A stretch of 41,574 nt of DNA. It comes from Lachnospiraceae bacterium. Its GTDB lineage: Bacteria; Bacillota; Clostridia; Lachnospirales; Lachnospiraceae. The notes under the pieces are model-generated. The model was not told the origin of the DNA. It did not search any database and saw only the letters and a program-made list of their open reading frames with translations. The position numbers and the translations under genes are program-made. Location of the stretch: NCBI GenBank assembly GCA_029008035.1, contig JAQXIY010000051.1:1-41574 (forward strand), in the 5' to 3' direction. Below, in pieces: positions 22,634 to 30,312 of this stretch. The first letter of the stretch is position 1. Each line of letters starts with the position of its first letter.

Positions 22634-23944
22634 TCAGTTGTTCTTTAAAACGATTTTACTCTCATAAGCTCCCAGAGAAATCTTATGACGGTCACCGCCA
22701 TAGGTAACTTCTGTCTCCCAAGGCTCCTCTGAGAGGTTGAAGGCAACCAAGGTGTACGCATCATCCAGATAACGGGCATAGACCAATTGCTGATTGCGAA
22801 TTTCCACATTTTCAAAGCCGCCGAAACGCAGTGTTTCGTTGCTGCAGTATTCTCGGGCCAGATCTGCGATATGGGCAATCAAACCTTCGTTGATGCCTGC
22901 CATGTCGCGAATATTGATGGCAGGGCGGAGAGGAACGTCGGCATTGGCGCCTTTTATCTTTTCTCCCTCAATTCCCCACTCGCTTCCGTAGTAAATGCTG
23001 GGCATTCCCGGCATGGTAAAGAGCATGGTATACACATTCAGCAAATTCTCCTTGTGTGTCAAGAGACTGTAAATGCGGTTTACATCGTGATTGTCTACAA
23101 AGTTGTACAAGTGGAGACCTTCATAGATACCACCTTTGCCAAACTGGCGATTCAAAGAGTGGGCAATCTCGAAATAATTCTTGTCATTGTGGCTGGAATA
23201 TATGCCCTTCCAGCACTCGTAGTTAGTTACGGAGTCCAGCATATCTTCGTTGGCCCAATCGCGGTAATTTCCATGGATAATTTCTCCCATAAGCCAGAAA
23301 TCCGGTCGGCGGGACTTCACAAAATGGCGAAGCTCTTTGAAAAAGTCTTTTTGAATGCAGTCGGCAGCATCCAGACGTAAACCATCAATATGAAATTCAT
23401 CCATCCACATGGCAACTGCATCTAAGAGGTGCCTGCGCACAGATTCATTGTACAGATTTAGTTTGACCAACTCCTGGCAGCCGGACCAGCTCTCATAGGA
23501 GAAGCCATCGTTGTAGGAGTTGTTCCCTCCGAAGTTCATTCCGGCAAACCAGTCTCTGTAGGGGGAATGTTCCCGCTTTTCCAATACATCCAAAAAGGCA
23601 AAGAAACCTCGGCCCACATGATTAAAGACACCATCTAACACGATGCGTATACCTGCATGATGGAGGGCATCGCAGACCACTTTAAAGTCATCATTGGTTC
23701 CCAGGCGTGTGTCCAGGATGCGGTAATCGTGGGTGTCATATCCATGGGTTCCGGATTCCCAAACCGGGCCAAAATATACGGCGGTGATGCCCAACTTTTG
23801 CAGATGTGGAATCCAATCCAGAACTTGCAGGATGCGGTTGCCTGCGGTGACATCTCCCTGATTTGAAAGGGGCGCCCCGGTAAGTCCCAAGGGATATATG
23901 TGATAAAATACGGCATTTTCATACCAATTGTTATTTCGTTCCAT
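22634..23944 (-). CDS. GH13 alpha-amylase-family glycosidase
   Basis: A 436-residue cytoplasmic (no signal peptide) GH13 enzyme. Catalytic motifs: LDGVFNHVG (region I), GLRLDAAD with nucleophile D192 (region II), MGEIIHG with acid/base E221 (region III) and FVDNHD with D287 (region IV). A short beta-sandwich C-domain ends the protein. No N-terminal CBM34-like domain precedes the barrel, so it is compact. It most likely cleaves maltodextrins inside the cell, and glgB elsewhere in the window points to glycogen turnover. The longest frame starts at 23956, but the spacing of AAAGG favours the ATG at 23944. It follows the GNAT gene by 19 bases. Confidence 0.9.
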   Translation of the reverse strand: MERNNNWYENAVFYHIYPLGLTGAPLSNQGDVTAGNRILQVLDWIPHLQKLGITAVYFGPVWESGTHGYDTHDYRILDTRLGTNDDFKVVCDALHHAGIRIVLDGVFNHVGRGFFAFLDVLEKREHSPYRDWFAGMNFGGNNSYNDGFSYESWSGCQELVKLNLYNESVRRHLLDAVAMWMDEFHIDGLRLDAADCIQKDFFKELRHFVKSRRPDFWLMGEIIHGNYRDWANEDMLDSVTNYECWKGIYSSHNDKNYFEIAHSLNRQFGKGGIYEGLHLYNFVDNHDVNRIYSLLTHKENLLNVYTMLFTMPGMPSIYYGSEWGIEGEKIKGANADVPLRPAINIRDMAGINEGLIAHIADLAREYCSNETLRFGGFENVEIRNQQLVYARYLDDAYTLVAFNLSEEPWETEVTYGGDRHKISLGAYESKIVLKNN

Positions 23945-23963
23945 TATGTAAAACATCCTTTTC

Positions 23964-24512
23964 TTATTGTTTGATGATTAGGCTATACAGATAGTGGTCC
24001 CTCCACCGGTTTTGAAGAAAGACCTTATCCTTTAACAGCCCCTCTCTGGAGAAGCCTATTTTTTCCAACAGGGAAATGGAGGGAATATTCTCCGGAAGCA
24101 CCAAAGCTTCAAAACGGCGTATGCCTATCTCCTGCGACACCAGTTTGAGGCCGGAAACCAAGGCTTCATAGCAGTAACCTTGGCGTCGGTAGGAGGCATC
24201 CATTTTATATCCAACGCTGGCAGAGGCAAAGATATTCGGTGTAATGTTCTGAAAACAGATTGTGCCGATGATTTCTTCCGGGTTATCTTTTTCAAAAAGC
24301 CAAAACCGCAACATTCGAAGCTTTATGATTTCATTGTATTCATGGGATAAAAGCTGCTCGTGATGTCGCAAACTGTAAAAATCATCCCCCACAATGGGCT
24401 CATACTGTTCAAAAATCTCAGCGTTTTTCCTGTAAAACTCCAACACCTGAGGAGCGTATTCTTTGGTTAATACCCGCATCAAAAGGCGGGGCGTTTCTTG
24501 TTCTAAATTCAT
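23964..24512 (-). CDS. GNAT-family N-acetyltransferase (RimJ/RimL type)
   Basis: A 182-residue acetyltransferase with the RimJ/RimL layout: TPRLLMRVLTKEYAPQVLEFY at the start, EIIGTICFQNI, the acetyl-CoA loop YRRQGYCYEALVSGL (a variant of Q/RxxGxG/A), and ENIPSISLLEKIGFSREG near the end. Family members acetylate ribosomal protein N termini, amino acids or antibiotics; the substrate is unknown. ATG 24512 overlaps the stop of the upstream radical-SAM gene by one base (TGATG) with GAGG nine bases away, so the two are coupled. Confidence 0.88.
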   Translation of the reverse strand: MNLEQETPRLLMRVLTKEYAPQVLEFYRKNAEIFEQYEPIVGDDFYSLRHHEQLLSHEYNEIIKLRMLRFWLFEKDNPEEIIGTICFQNITPNIFASASVGYKMDASYRRQGYCYEALVSGLKLVSQEIGIRRFEALVLPENIPSISLLEKIGFSREGLLKDKVFLQNRWRDHYLYSLIIKQ

Positions 24513-25207
24513 CAATCTAATCCTCGTATCTCCACCTTATCAACGAAGGCAGAAAGAATCGTCACAAAATCCTGTAATTTTTCCTTGCTGTGGGGATGGA
24601 ATCCCGGGTGAAGAACTTGCTCCGACTCGTGATAAGGCTGCAGGTAGTATGCCTTTGCTCCTGCCAGCCACAGGCCGATAGCGGTTATGTCTGTCTCTCG
24701 ATGAAGCTCTACGCATAAAGTAGTGCGAAATTCATAATCCACAACGCCGGATTTTAAGAATTCTACAGATTCTGCAATATCATCCATAGAAAAAATGTCC
24801 CAGCATGCCACTGTGGGATACTTAACCCGGGAGTGCTTGATATCCATCGCTACATAATCCACCAAGCCGTCTGCTACCAATGACTTTAACATAGCAGGAT
24901 TGGTGCCGTTGGTGTCCAGTTTTACCAGGTAACCCATGTCCTTTATGGAGCGGATAAAGTCCGGTAAGTCCGAATGGAGAGTCGGCTCCCCACCGGTGAT
25001 AGCCACCCCCTCAATCACACCTTTTCTGGATTGTAAATGTTGAAAAATCTCCTCCTTGCTGTAGGGGGTTAAATCGCTGATATTTTCCACCAAATCCCCG
25101 TTGTGACAGTAGGGACAACGGAAATTGCATCCGGCAGTAAAAAGTGTGGTGGCCACGTGCCCCGGAAAATCCACCAGAGTCGTTTTTTGCATTCCATATA
25201 TTTCCAT
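24512..25207 (-). CDS. Anaerobic ribonucleotide reductase activating protein-like radical SAM enzyme
   Basis: A 231-residue radical-SAM protein. The cluster motif is CNFRCPYC (C27, C31, C34), followed by GGEPTLH and DTNGTNP, all typical of the NrdG2 group. It begins MQKTTLVDFPGHVATTLFTAGC as these activases do. Their role is to create a glycyl radical, classically on NrdD, but the NrdG2 subgroup is often not tested, and no nrdD is here. It leads a three-gene minus-strand operon (activase, GNAT, amylase). AAGGA precedes the ATG. Confidence 0.88.
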   Translation of the reverse strand: MEIYGMQKTTLVDFPGHVATTLFTAGCNFRCPYCHNGDLVENISDLTPYSKEEIFQHLQSRKGVIEGVAITGGEPTLHSDLPDFIRSIKDMGYLVKLDTNGTNPAMLKSLVADGLVDYVAMDIKHSRVKYPTVACWDIFSMDDIAESVEFLKSGVVDYEFRTTLCVELHRETDITAIGLWLAGAKAYYLQPYHESEQVLHPGFHPHSKEKLQDFVTILSAFVDKVEIRGLD

Positions 25208-25263
25208 AATTTCATTCCTTTTGGCAGAATCCTCAAGTGATGCCTACCTGTTTTTTCTTATTG

Positions 25264-25272
25264 TGATATAAT
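25264..25272 (+). promoter_or_regulatory. Extended -10 promoter element of tadA
   Basis: TGATATAAT (extended -10, TATAAT at 25267-25272), 34 bases before the ATG. No good -35 is seen at the right distance. Confidence 0.5.
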
Positions 25273-25306
25273 ACAAAGTATAACAGTTTGGAGGAGGAAT
25301 TTCCAC

Positions 25307-25813
25307 ATGCCACTAAAAGAAGAATTTGAGAAGAACAAAGCAAAAAGAAAAGATGAAAAATATATGAAGCTGGCTCTGAAGGAGGCAAGAAAGGCAAGGG
25401 ATATCAACGAGGTGCCCATTGGCTGTGTCATTGTGAGAGATGACAAGGTGATTGGAAAAGGCTATAACAAGCGGAACACAGACAAAAATGTGCTGTCCCA
25501 TGCGGAGCTGATTGCCATTAAACAGGCCTGCAAGAAGACAGGAGATTGGAGATTGGAGGACTGCACCATGTACATTACCTTAGAGCCCTGCCAAATGTGC
25601 GCGGGAGCCATGGTACAAGCCAGATTGCAACGGGCGGTGATTGGAAGCATGAATCCAAAGGCAGGCTGCGGCGGTTCTGTCTTAAACATTCTACAGATGA
25701 CAGGGTTTAATCATCAGGTGGATGTGGAGAGAGGTGTGTTGGAGGAAGAATGCTCCGCAATTTTGACAGAGTTCTTTGCGGATCTTCGGGAGCAGAAGAA
25801 GCAGACTTCCTAA
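25307..25813 (+). CDS. tadA: tRNA-specific adenosine deaminase
   Basis: A 168-residue zinc deaminase that converts adenosine-34 to inosine in tRNA-Arg(ACG). The active site HAE (H65, E67) and PCQMC (C95, C98) bind the catalytic zinc. The preceding ~20 residues are a charged extension. GGAGGAGG lies upstream. As in Bacillus, the gene directly precedes the SRP RNA gene, which supports the identification. Confidence 0.95.
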   Translation: MPLKEEFEKNKAKRKDEKYMKLALKEARKARDINEVPIGCVIVRDDKVIGKGYNKRNTDKNVLSHAELIAIKQACKKTGDWRLEDCTMYITLEPCQMCAGAMVQARLQRAVIGSMNPKAGCGGSVLNILQMTGFNHQVDVERGVLEEECSAILTEFFADLREQKKQTS

Positions 25814-25814
25814 G

Positions 25815-25843
25815 TTGACAAACGAAAGGATTTTTCATACAAT
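25815..25843 (+). promoter_or_regulatory. Promoter of the SRP RNA gene
   Basis: TTGACA (25815-25820), 17-nt spacer, TACAAT (25838-25843), overlapping the end of tadA by no bases. Transcription should start near 25849-25850, which fixes the RNA's 5' end and excludes an upstream Alu domain. Confidence 0.85.
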
Positions 25844-25848
25844 GTCAA

Positions 25849-25998
25849 GGAGCGGCCTCCATAAGTGGCGTTGATACTTGGGTCTTGCGCGACGGATGCC
25901 TACGAATCGTGTCAGGTCAGGAATGGAGCAGCACTAAGAAGGAGTTTCCGGGTGCCGCAAGGGTGCCTGAGTTGAGCAGGCTGTGGAGGTAACGCTTT
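25849..25998 (+). ncRNA. ffs: Signal recognition particle RNA (compact, lacks Alu domain)
   Basis: One long interrupted hairpin of ~150 nt. GCG near the 5' end pairs with CGC at 25994-25996, CCTCCA with TGGAGG, and CTTGCG with CGCAAG. The conserved apical part GTCAGGTCAGGAATGGAGCAGC (split here: GTCAGGTCA at 25911, then GGAA loop, then GGAGCAGC) is SRP helix 8, the Ffh-binding site. The loop-closing pairs are changed from C-G to A-T with pairing kept. The body aligns with the Bacillus scRNA from its helix 5 onward, but the Bacillus 5' Alu region is missing because the promoter is immediately upstream. The 3' end is approximate; no terminator follows until 26106. Confidence 0.88.
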
Positions 25999-26000
25999 TA

Positions 26001-26103
26001 AAAGAATAGTTTGTATGCATCTGCGTCCAAAGGGAGACCTGAGGGTAAAGATACCGTAACGAGAAGAATCATAGGATAAGTGTATGATTTCACAGATAGA
26101 TTG
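26001..26103 (+). ncRNA. Candidate attenuator/riboswitch-like leader of the hydrogenase-maturation operon
   Basis: GAGACCT (26034-26040) pairs with AGGTCTC (26104-26110). It encloses GGTA-AAGA-TACC (26044-26055) and a perfect 7-bp hairpin AATCATA / TATGATT (26067-26073 / 26083-26089), making a three-way junction. ATCTG (26019-26023) can also pair with CAGAT (26093-26097) as a pseudoknot. The 3' strand of the closing helix is the start of the terminator at 26106, so the two folds exclude each other. I do not recognise a known riboswitch class. Confidence 0.45.
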
Positions 26104-26105
26104 AG

Positions 26106-26137
26106 GTCTCTGTATCGCAAGATGCAGAGACTTTTTT
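26106..26137 (+). terminator. Terminator ahead of the hydrogenase-maturation operon
   Basis: GTCTCTGTATC (26106-26116) pairs over 11 bp with GATGCAGAGAC (26121-26131) around a GCAA tetraloop, followed by six T. It is the terminator of the SRP RNA transcript and/or the off-state of an attenuator for the next operon, since no separate promoter is obvious between it and 26151. Confidence 0.92.
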
Positions 26138-26150
26138 GTTTGGAGGTTAT

Positions 26151-26414
26151 ATGGAGACGAGAGTAGCAATTCTGGCCATTGTGGTGGAGGAATGGGAACG
26201 AGCTGAGGAATTGAATCACATTTTGCACCAATACGGCAAGTATGTGGTGGGACGCATGGGGATTCCCTATGAGAAAAGAGGAATATCTCTTATCAGTGTG
26301 GTGGTGGATGCACCTCAGGATGTGATTAGTACTATTTCGGGGAAAATAGGAAATATTCCGGGGATTACGGCAAAGGCGGTATATTCCAAGGCAGGGGTGT
26401 CCCATGGAGCATAA
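26151..26414 (+). CDS. TM1266-family iron-only hydrogenase system regulator
   Basis: An 87-residue protein of the TM1266 family, a NikR-C/ACT-like ferredoxin-fold domain found next to [FeFe]-hydrogenase maturation genes and proposed to regulate them. Visible features: RVAILAIVVE at the start, GRMGIPYEKRGISLISVVVDAP, and IPGITAKAVYSKA at the end. There is no DNA-binding domain, so it may act on a partner or bind a ligand. GGAGG lies four bases before ATG 26151; the longer frame from a TTG at 26136 would start inside the terminator T run. It overlaps hydE by 11 bases. Confidence 0.85.
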   Translation: METRVAILAIVVEEWERAEELNHILHQYGKYVVGRMGIPYEKRGISLISVVVDAPQDVISTISGKIGNIPGITAKAVYSKAGVSHGA

Positions 26415-27483
26415 GGTGAACCTGATTGAAAAACTGGATAGGGAGCATAGGCTTACTTCCGCCGAATGGGACGTTTTACTCCGCTGTGACAATAAGGAAG
26501 TGGCAAAATTTGCAGAAAAATTGGCAAGGAAAAGGGCAAAGGAAGTGTTCGGAAAAAGGATATATACCCGAGGTCTTATTGAGATTTCCAATTATTGCAA
26601 AAATAACTGTCTGTATTGCGGTATCCGCAGGGAAAATCACCGGGTAGAGAGGTATCGCCTTACAAGAGAACAGATTCTGTCCTGCGCCAAGGAGGGATAT
26701 GGCCTGGGATTTCGCACTTTTGTCCTGCAGGGAGGAGAGGACGGCACATTTACGGATGAATGGATGTGTCAGGTGATTAGGGAATTGCGGAAAAACTTCC
26801 CGGACTGTGCCATTACCCTGTCCATAGGGGAACGAACAAGGGAAAGTTACCAACTGATGTATGAAGCAGGGGCAAATAGATACCTTTTACGGCACGAAAC
26901 TGCGGATAAAAACCATTATGAAATACTGCATCCCAAGGAGATGAGTTTTGAACACCGCATAGAGTGCTTGCGCACGTTAAAAGAGATTGGATATCAGGTG
27001 GGATGTGGCTTTATGGTGGGGTCCCCCGGACAGACGCCGGCCACGCTGGTAAAGGACATGGAACTCATTACCGAACTTCAGCCGGAAATGGTGGGCATCG
27101 GGCCTTTTGTACCCCATCACGCCACCCCATTTGCAGAGGAATCCCGGGGAACCGCGGAACAAACCCTGTATCTTTTGTCTCTCATTCGCATTTTAAAGCC
27201 GGATGTTTTGCTTCCGGCCACAACCTCTTTGGGGACCATTGATCCCAGAGGTAGGGAAAAGGGCATCCTGGCCGGGGCAAATGTGTTGATGCCAAACTTA
27301 TCTCCCACCGCAGTGCGAAAGCAGTATGAACTGTATGATAATAAGATTTGCACGGGAGATGAGGCAGCGGAATGTAGAAATTGTCTGGAAAACAGGGTGA
27401 AATCCATAGGATATGAATTGGCAATAGATAGAGGAGATGCCCCAAGTTTTCAACAAAGAATGCAGAAATTAAATGTAAAATAA
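26404..27483 (+). CDS. hydE: [FeFe]-hydrogenase H-cluster maturase HydE
   Basis: A 359-residue radical-SAM enzyme that helps build the dithiomethylamine-bridged di-iron part of the H-cluster. The [4Fe-4S] motif CKNNCLYC (C65, C69, C72) follows the family sequence RGLIEISNYC. GGEDG and the TIM-barrel motifs (SIGERTRESY, GCGFMVGSPGQT, GIGPFVPHHATPF) fit HydE. It acts with HydG and HydF, both next in the operon. It overlaps the TM1266-family gene upstream, so translation is coupled. No hydrogenase structural gene is in the window. Confidence 0.95.
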   Translation: MEHKVNLIEKLDREHRLTSAEWDVLLRCDNKEVAKFAEKLARKRAKEVFGKRIYTRGLIEISNYCKNNCLYCGIRRENHRVERYRLTREQILSCAKEGYGLGFRTFVLQGGEDGTFTDEWMCQVIRELRKNFPDCAITLSIGERTRESYQLMYEAGANRYLLRHETADKNHYEILHPKEMSFEHRIECLRTLKEIGYQVGCGFMVGSPGQTPATLVKDMELITELQPEMVGIGPFVPHHATPFAEESRGTAEQTLYLLSLIRILKPDVLLPATTSLGTIDPRGREKGILAGANVLMPNLSPTAVRKQYELYDNKICTGDEAAECRNCLENRVKSIGYELAIDRGDAPSFQQRMQKLNVK

Positions 27484-27505
27484 ATTTTTAAAGGAGGACG
27501 ATGCT

Positions 27506-28924
27506 ATGTATGATGTAATGTCATCTAAGGCAGAAGAATTTATCAGCGATGAGGAGATTCAAGACTGCCTGACTTACGCAGAGGAAAACAAAAACAATAG
27601 GGAGTTGATTGATCAGATTCTCACAAAGGCAAGAGAAATGAAGGGGATTACCCATAGGGAAGCGCTGGTGCTTTTGGATTGTGAGCTTGAGGATAAGAAT
27701 CAGGAGATTTACCAGTTGGCAAAGGAAATTAAGCAGGAGTTTTACGGCAACCGCATTGTTATGTTTGCTCCACTTTATCTGTCAAACTATTGTATCAACG
27801 GCTGCGAATACTGTCCGTATCACGCGAAAAATAAGCATATTCGCAGAAAGAAACTGTCTCAGGAGGAGATTAAGGCAGAGGTGATTGCCCTTCAGGATAT
27901 GGGTCACAAGCGTTTGGCGCTGGAAGCCGGAGAGGATCCTAAGAACAATCCCATTGAATATATCTTGGAAAGTATTAAGACAATCTACGGAATTCATCAC
28001 AAAAATGGTGACATTCGCCGCGTCAATGTCAATATCGCGGCAACAACTGTGGAGGAATACCGTATGCTGAAAGAGGCCGGTATCGGAACCTATATTTTGT
28101 TCCAGGAAACTTACAACAAGGAATCCTATGAAAAGCTTCACCCCACGGGGCCAAAGAGCGATTACGCATACCACACGGAAGCCATGGATCGTGCTATGGA
28201 CGGAGGCATTGATGATGTGGGACTGGGTGTTTTATACGGCCTAAACAATTACCGGTATGATTTCACGGGCATTATTATGCATGCAGAGCATTTGGAAGCT
28301 GCAAAGGGATGTGGACCGCATACCATCAGCGTGCCAAGACTTCGTCGTGCAGATGACATTGATCCGGATACCTTTGACAACGGAATTTCAGATGATCTGT
28401 TTGCAAAGATTGTGGCTTGCCTTCGCATTGCGGTTCCATACACAGGAATGATTGTCTCCACCAGAGAGTCCAAAGAGTGCAGAGAACGTGTTTTGGAACT
28501 TGGAATATCCCAGATTAGCGGCGGCTCTAAAACAAGCGTTGGCGGTTATGTCTCTCCGGAACCGGAGGAGGAGAATTCCGCACAGTTTGACGTAAGCGAC
28601 AACAGAACGCTGGATGAGGTGGTGAAGTGGCTGATGGAAATGGATTATGTGCCAAGTTTCTGCACTGCTTGCTACCGGGAAGGCCGTACGGGTGACCGTT
28701 TTATGTCTCTGCTGAAGAGTAAGCAGATTGTGAACTGCTGTCATCCGAATGCCCTGATGACCTTGAAGGAGTATCTGGAGGATTACGCATCACCTGAGAC
28801 AAAGAAAGTGGGTGAGGAGTTGATTGCAAGAGAACTGGAAGTGGTTACCAACCCCAAAGTCCGTCAGATTGCTAAGGATTACATTGAACAGATTCATGAA
28901 GGACGGAGAGACTTCCGTTTTTAG
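27506..28924 (+). CDS. hydG: [FeFe]-hydrogenase H-cluster maturase HydG (tyrosine lyase)
   Basis: A 472-residue radical-SAM enzyme. It cleaves tyrosine and supplies CO and CN ligands as an Fe(CO)2(CN) synthon. The radical-SAM cluster is CINGCEYC (C96, C100, C103). The C-terminal auxiliary cluster region is CTACYREGRTGDRFM with a further Cys pair (NCCHPNA) downstream. The length is typical for HydG and distinguishes it from the related ThiH. AAGGAGG lies eight bases before the ATG. It is 22 bases after hydE and 15 before hydF. Confidence 0.96.
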   Translation: MYDVMSSKAEEFISDEEIQDCLTYAEENKNNRELIDQILTKAREMKGITHREALVLLDCELEDKNQEIYQLAKEIKQEFYGNRIVMFAPLYLSNYCINGCEYCPYHAKNKHIRRKKLSQEEIKAEVIALQDMGHKRLALEAGEDPKNNPIEYILESIKTIYGIHHKNGDIRRVNVNIAATTVEEYRMLKEAGIGTYILFQETYNKESYEKLHPTGPKSDYAYHTEAMDRAMDGGIDDVGLGVLYGLNNYRYDFTGIIMHAEHLEAAKGCGPHTISVPRLRRADDIDPDTFDNGISDDLFAKIVACLRIAVPYTGMIVSTRESKECRERVLELGISQISGGSKTSVGGYVSPEPEEENSAQFDVSDNRTLDEVVKWLMEMDYVPSFCTACYREGRTGDRFMSLLKSKQIVNCCHPNALMTLKEYLEDYASPETKKVGEELIARELEVVTNPKVRQIAKDYIEQIHEGRRDFRF

Positions 28925-28939
28925 CGAGGAGAATATCAT

Positions 28940-30175
28940 ATGGGAATGAATGAGACGCCCAGCGGCGAGAGAATACAAATCGGAATTTTTGGGAAAACCA
29001 ATGCGGGAAAGTCCAGTTTGATTAATGCCATTACCGGACAGGATCTAGCCATTGTATCCCAGGTAAAAGGAACCACCACCGACCCCGTAAAAAAAGCAAT
29101 GGAGCTGCTTCCTTTAGGCCCCGTTGTGTTGATTGACACCCCGGGATTGGACGACGAGAGTACCCTGGGGCAAAAGCGCATGGAAAAGAGCATTCAGATG
29201 CTACGTATGTCGGATGTGGCAATTTTTGTGGTGGACGTATCTGACCGGGACTGGCATCTGGAAAGGGAACTTTTGCAGCAGGCCAAGGAGAAAAACCAGG
29301 CTTATCTCGTGGTGATAAATAAGACAGATCAATTGGAAGGAAATTCAAACGCCCCGGAAATTCTGAACCAGCGAGAGAAAGAACTTGTAGATTTTTTGGA
29401 AATATCTAAAGACAGCATTTGTACTGTCAGCGCCAGAGAGTGCAAGGGGATTTATGAGTTGAAGGAGGCCATTACACATCTGGTGCCACAGGAGAAGGAG
29501 CATCCACTGGTAAAGGATTTGCTGTCTCCCAAGGATGTGGTGGTTTTGGTGGTTCCCATCGATTCTGCAGCTCCAAAGGGGAGACTGATTTTGCCGCAGC
29601 AGCAGACCATACGAGATATATTGGAGGCAGGGGCAATCCCTGCTGTCACCAGAGAGACAGAACTATTGGATACGCTGCGTGCTCTGCGGGATAAACCCCG
29701 TCTGGTAATCACGGATAGCCAGGCCTTTGAGCAGGTGGCAAAGCAGGTGCCCCGGGATGTGCCCCTTACCTCATTTTCTATTTTGATGGCCCGGTACAAA
29801 GGGGATTTGTCCACTCAGATTGAGGGGGCAAAAGCTATAGAACAGTTGAAGGATGGGGATATGGTTTTGATTTCCGAGGGCTGTACCCATCATCGCCAAT
29901 GTGGTGATATCGGAACGGAGAAAATGCCACGGTGGATCTCTGAATACACCGGGAAAAGATTAGAGTATCGATTTACCAGCGGAGGAGAGTTTCCACAGGA
30001 TCTGTCTCCCTATGCCATGGTGGTTCATTGCGGTGGATGCACCTTGCCTGTAAAGGAAATGAGATATCGCATTTCCCATGGAAGCGAACAGGAAGTTCCC
30101 ATCACCAATTATGGGGTACTGATTGCATATATTCACGGTATTCTGCCCAGAGTGGTGGAGCCCTTTGAAAAATAA
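28940..30175 (+). CDS. hydF: [FeFe]-hydrogenase maturation GTPase HydF
   Basis: A 411-residue scaffold protein that assembles the 2Fe subcluster and delivers it to HydA. The N-terminal GTPase has a P-loop GKTNAGKS (18-25), DTPGLDD and NKTD. A dimerisation region follows. The C-terminal iron-sulfur domain holds CTHH and HCGGC (the conserved CxH and HCxxC ligands). The order TM1266-hydE-hydG-hydF makes a complete maturation operon. No clear terminator follows. Confidence 0.96.
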   Translation: MGMNETPSGERIQIGIFGKTNAGKSSLINAITGQDLAIVSQVKGTTTDPVKKAMELLPLGPVVLIDTPGLDDESTLGQKRMEKSIQMLRMSDVAIFVVDVSDRDWHLERELLQQAKEKNQAYLVVINKTDQLEGNSNAPEILNQREKELVDFLEISKDSICTVSARECKGIYELKEAITHLVPQEKEHPLVKDLLSPKDVVVLVVPIDSAAPKGRLILPQQQTIRDILEAGAIPAVTRETELLDTLRALRDKPRLVITDSQAFEQVAKQVPRDVPLTSFSILMARYKGDLSTQIEGAKAIEQLKDGDMVLISEGCTHHRQCGDIGTEKMPRWISEYTGKRLEYRFTSGGEFPQDLSPYAMVVHCGGCTLPVKEMRYRISHGSEQEVPITNYGVLIAYIHGILPRVVEPFEK

Positions 30176-30214
30176 AAATATCTCGTTTTCCCAGGGGAAA
30201 TTGCGCAACAATCG

Positions 30215-30243
30215 TTGTCATAACTTTGCCCCTATGTTATATT
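30215..30243 (+). promoter_or_regulatory. Promoter of the coiled-coil protein gene
   Basis: TTGTCA (30215-30220), 17-nt spacer, TATATT (30238-30243). Confidence 0.6.
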
Positions 30244-30278
30244 TTTAATATGTAGGATTCTGTAATTTACGTGCAGGG

Positions 30279-30287
30279 TTATCCACA
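30279..30287 (+). promoter_or_regulatory. Consensus DnaA-box sequence in the leader
   Basis: TTATCCACA matches the DnaA box exactly and lies between promoter and start codon of the next gene. A single site can occur by chance. Inverted ATCTCGT (30180-30186) and ACGAGAT (30292-30298) flank the whole region. Confidence 0.35.
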
Positions 30288-30312
30288 GAATACGAGATGT
30301 TGAGGTGTCATT

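Noticed and set aside
26001-26137. 3' Alu part of a large SRP RNA
   Set aside because: The SRP hairpin already closes at 25994-25996 and the matching 5' Alu half is absent, so the region is treated as a separate leader.
26136-26150. TTG start for the TM1266-family protein
   Set aside because: It would begin within the terminator T run; the ATG at 26151 has a clean ribosome binding site.
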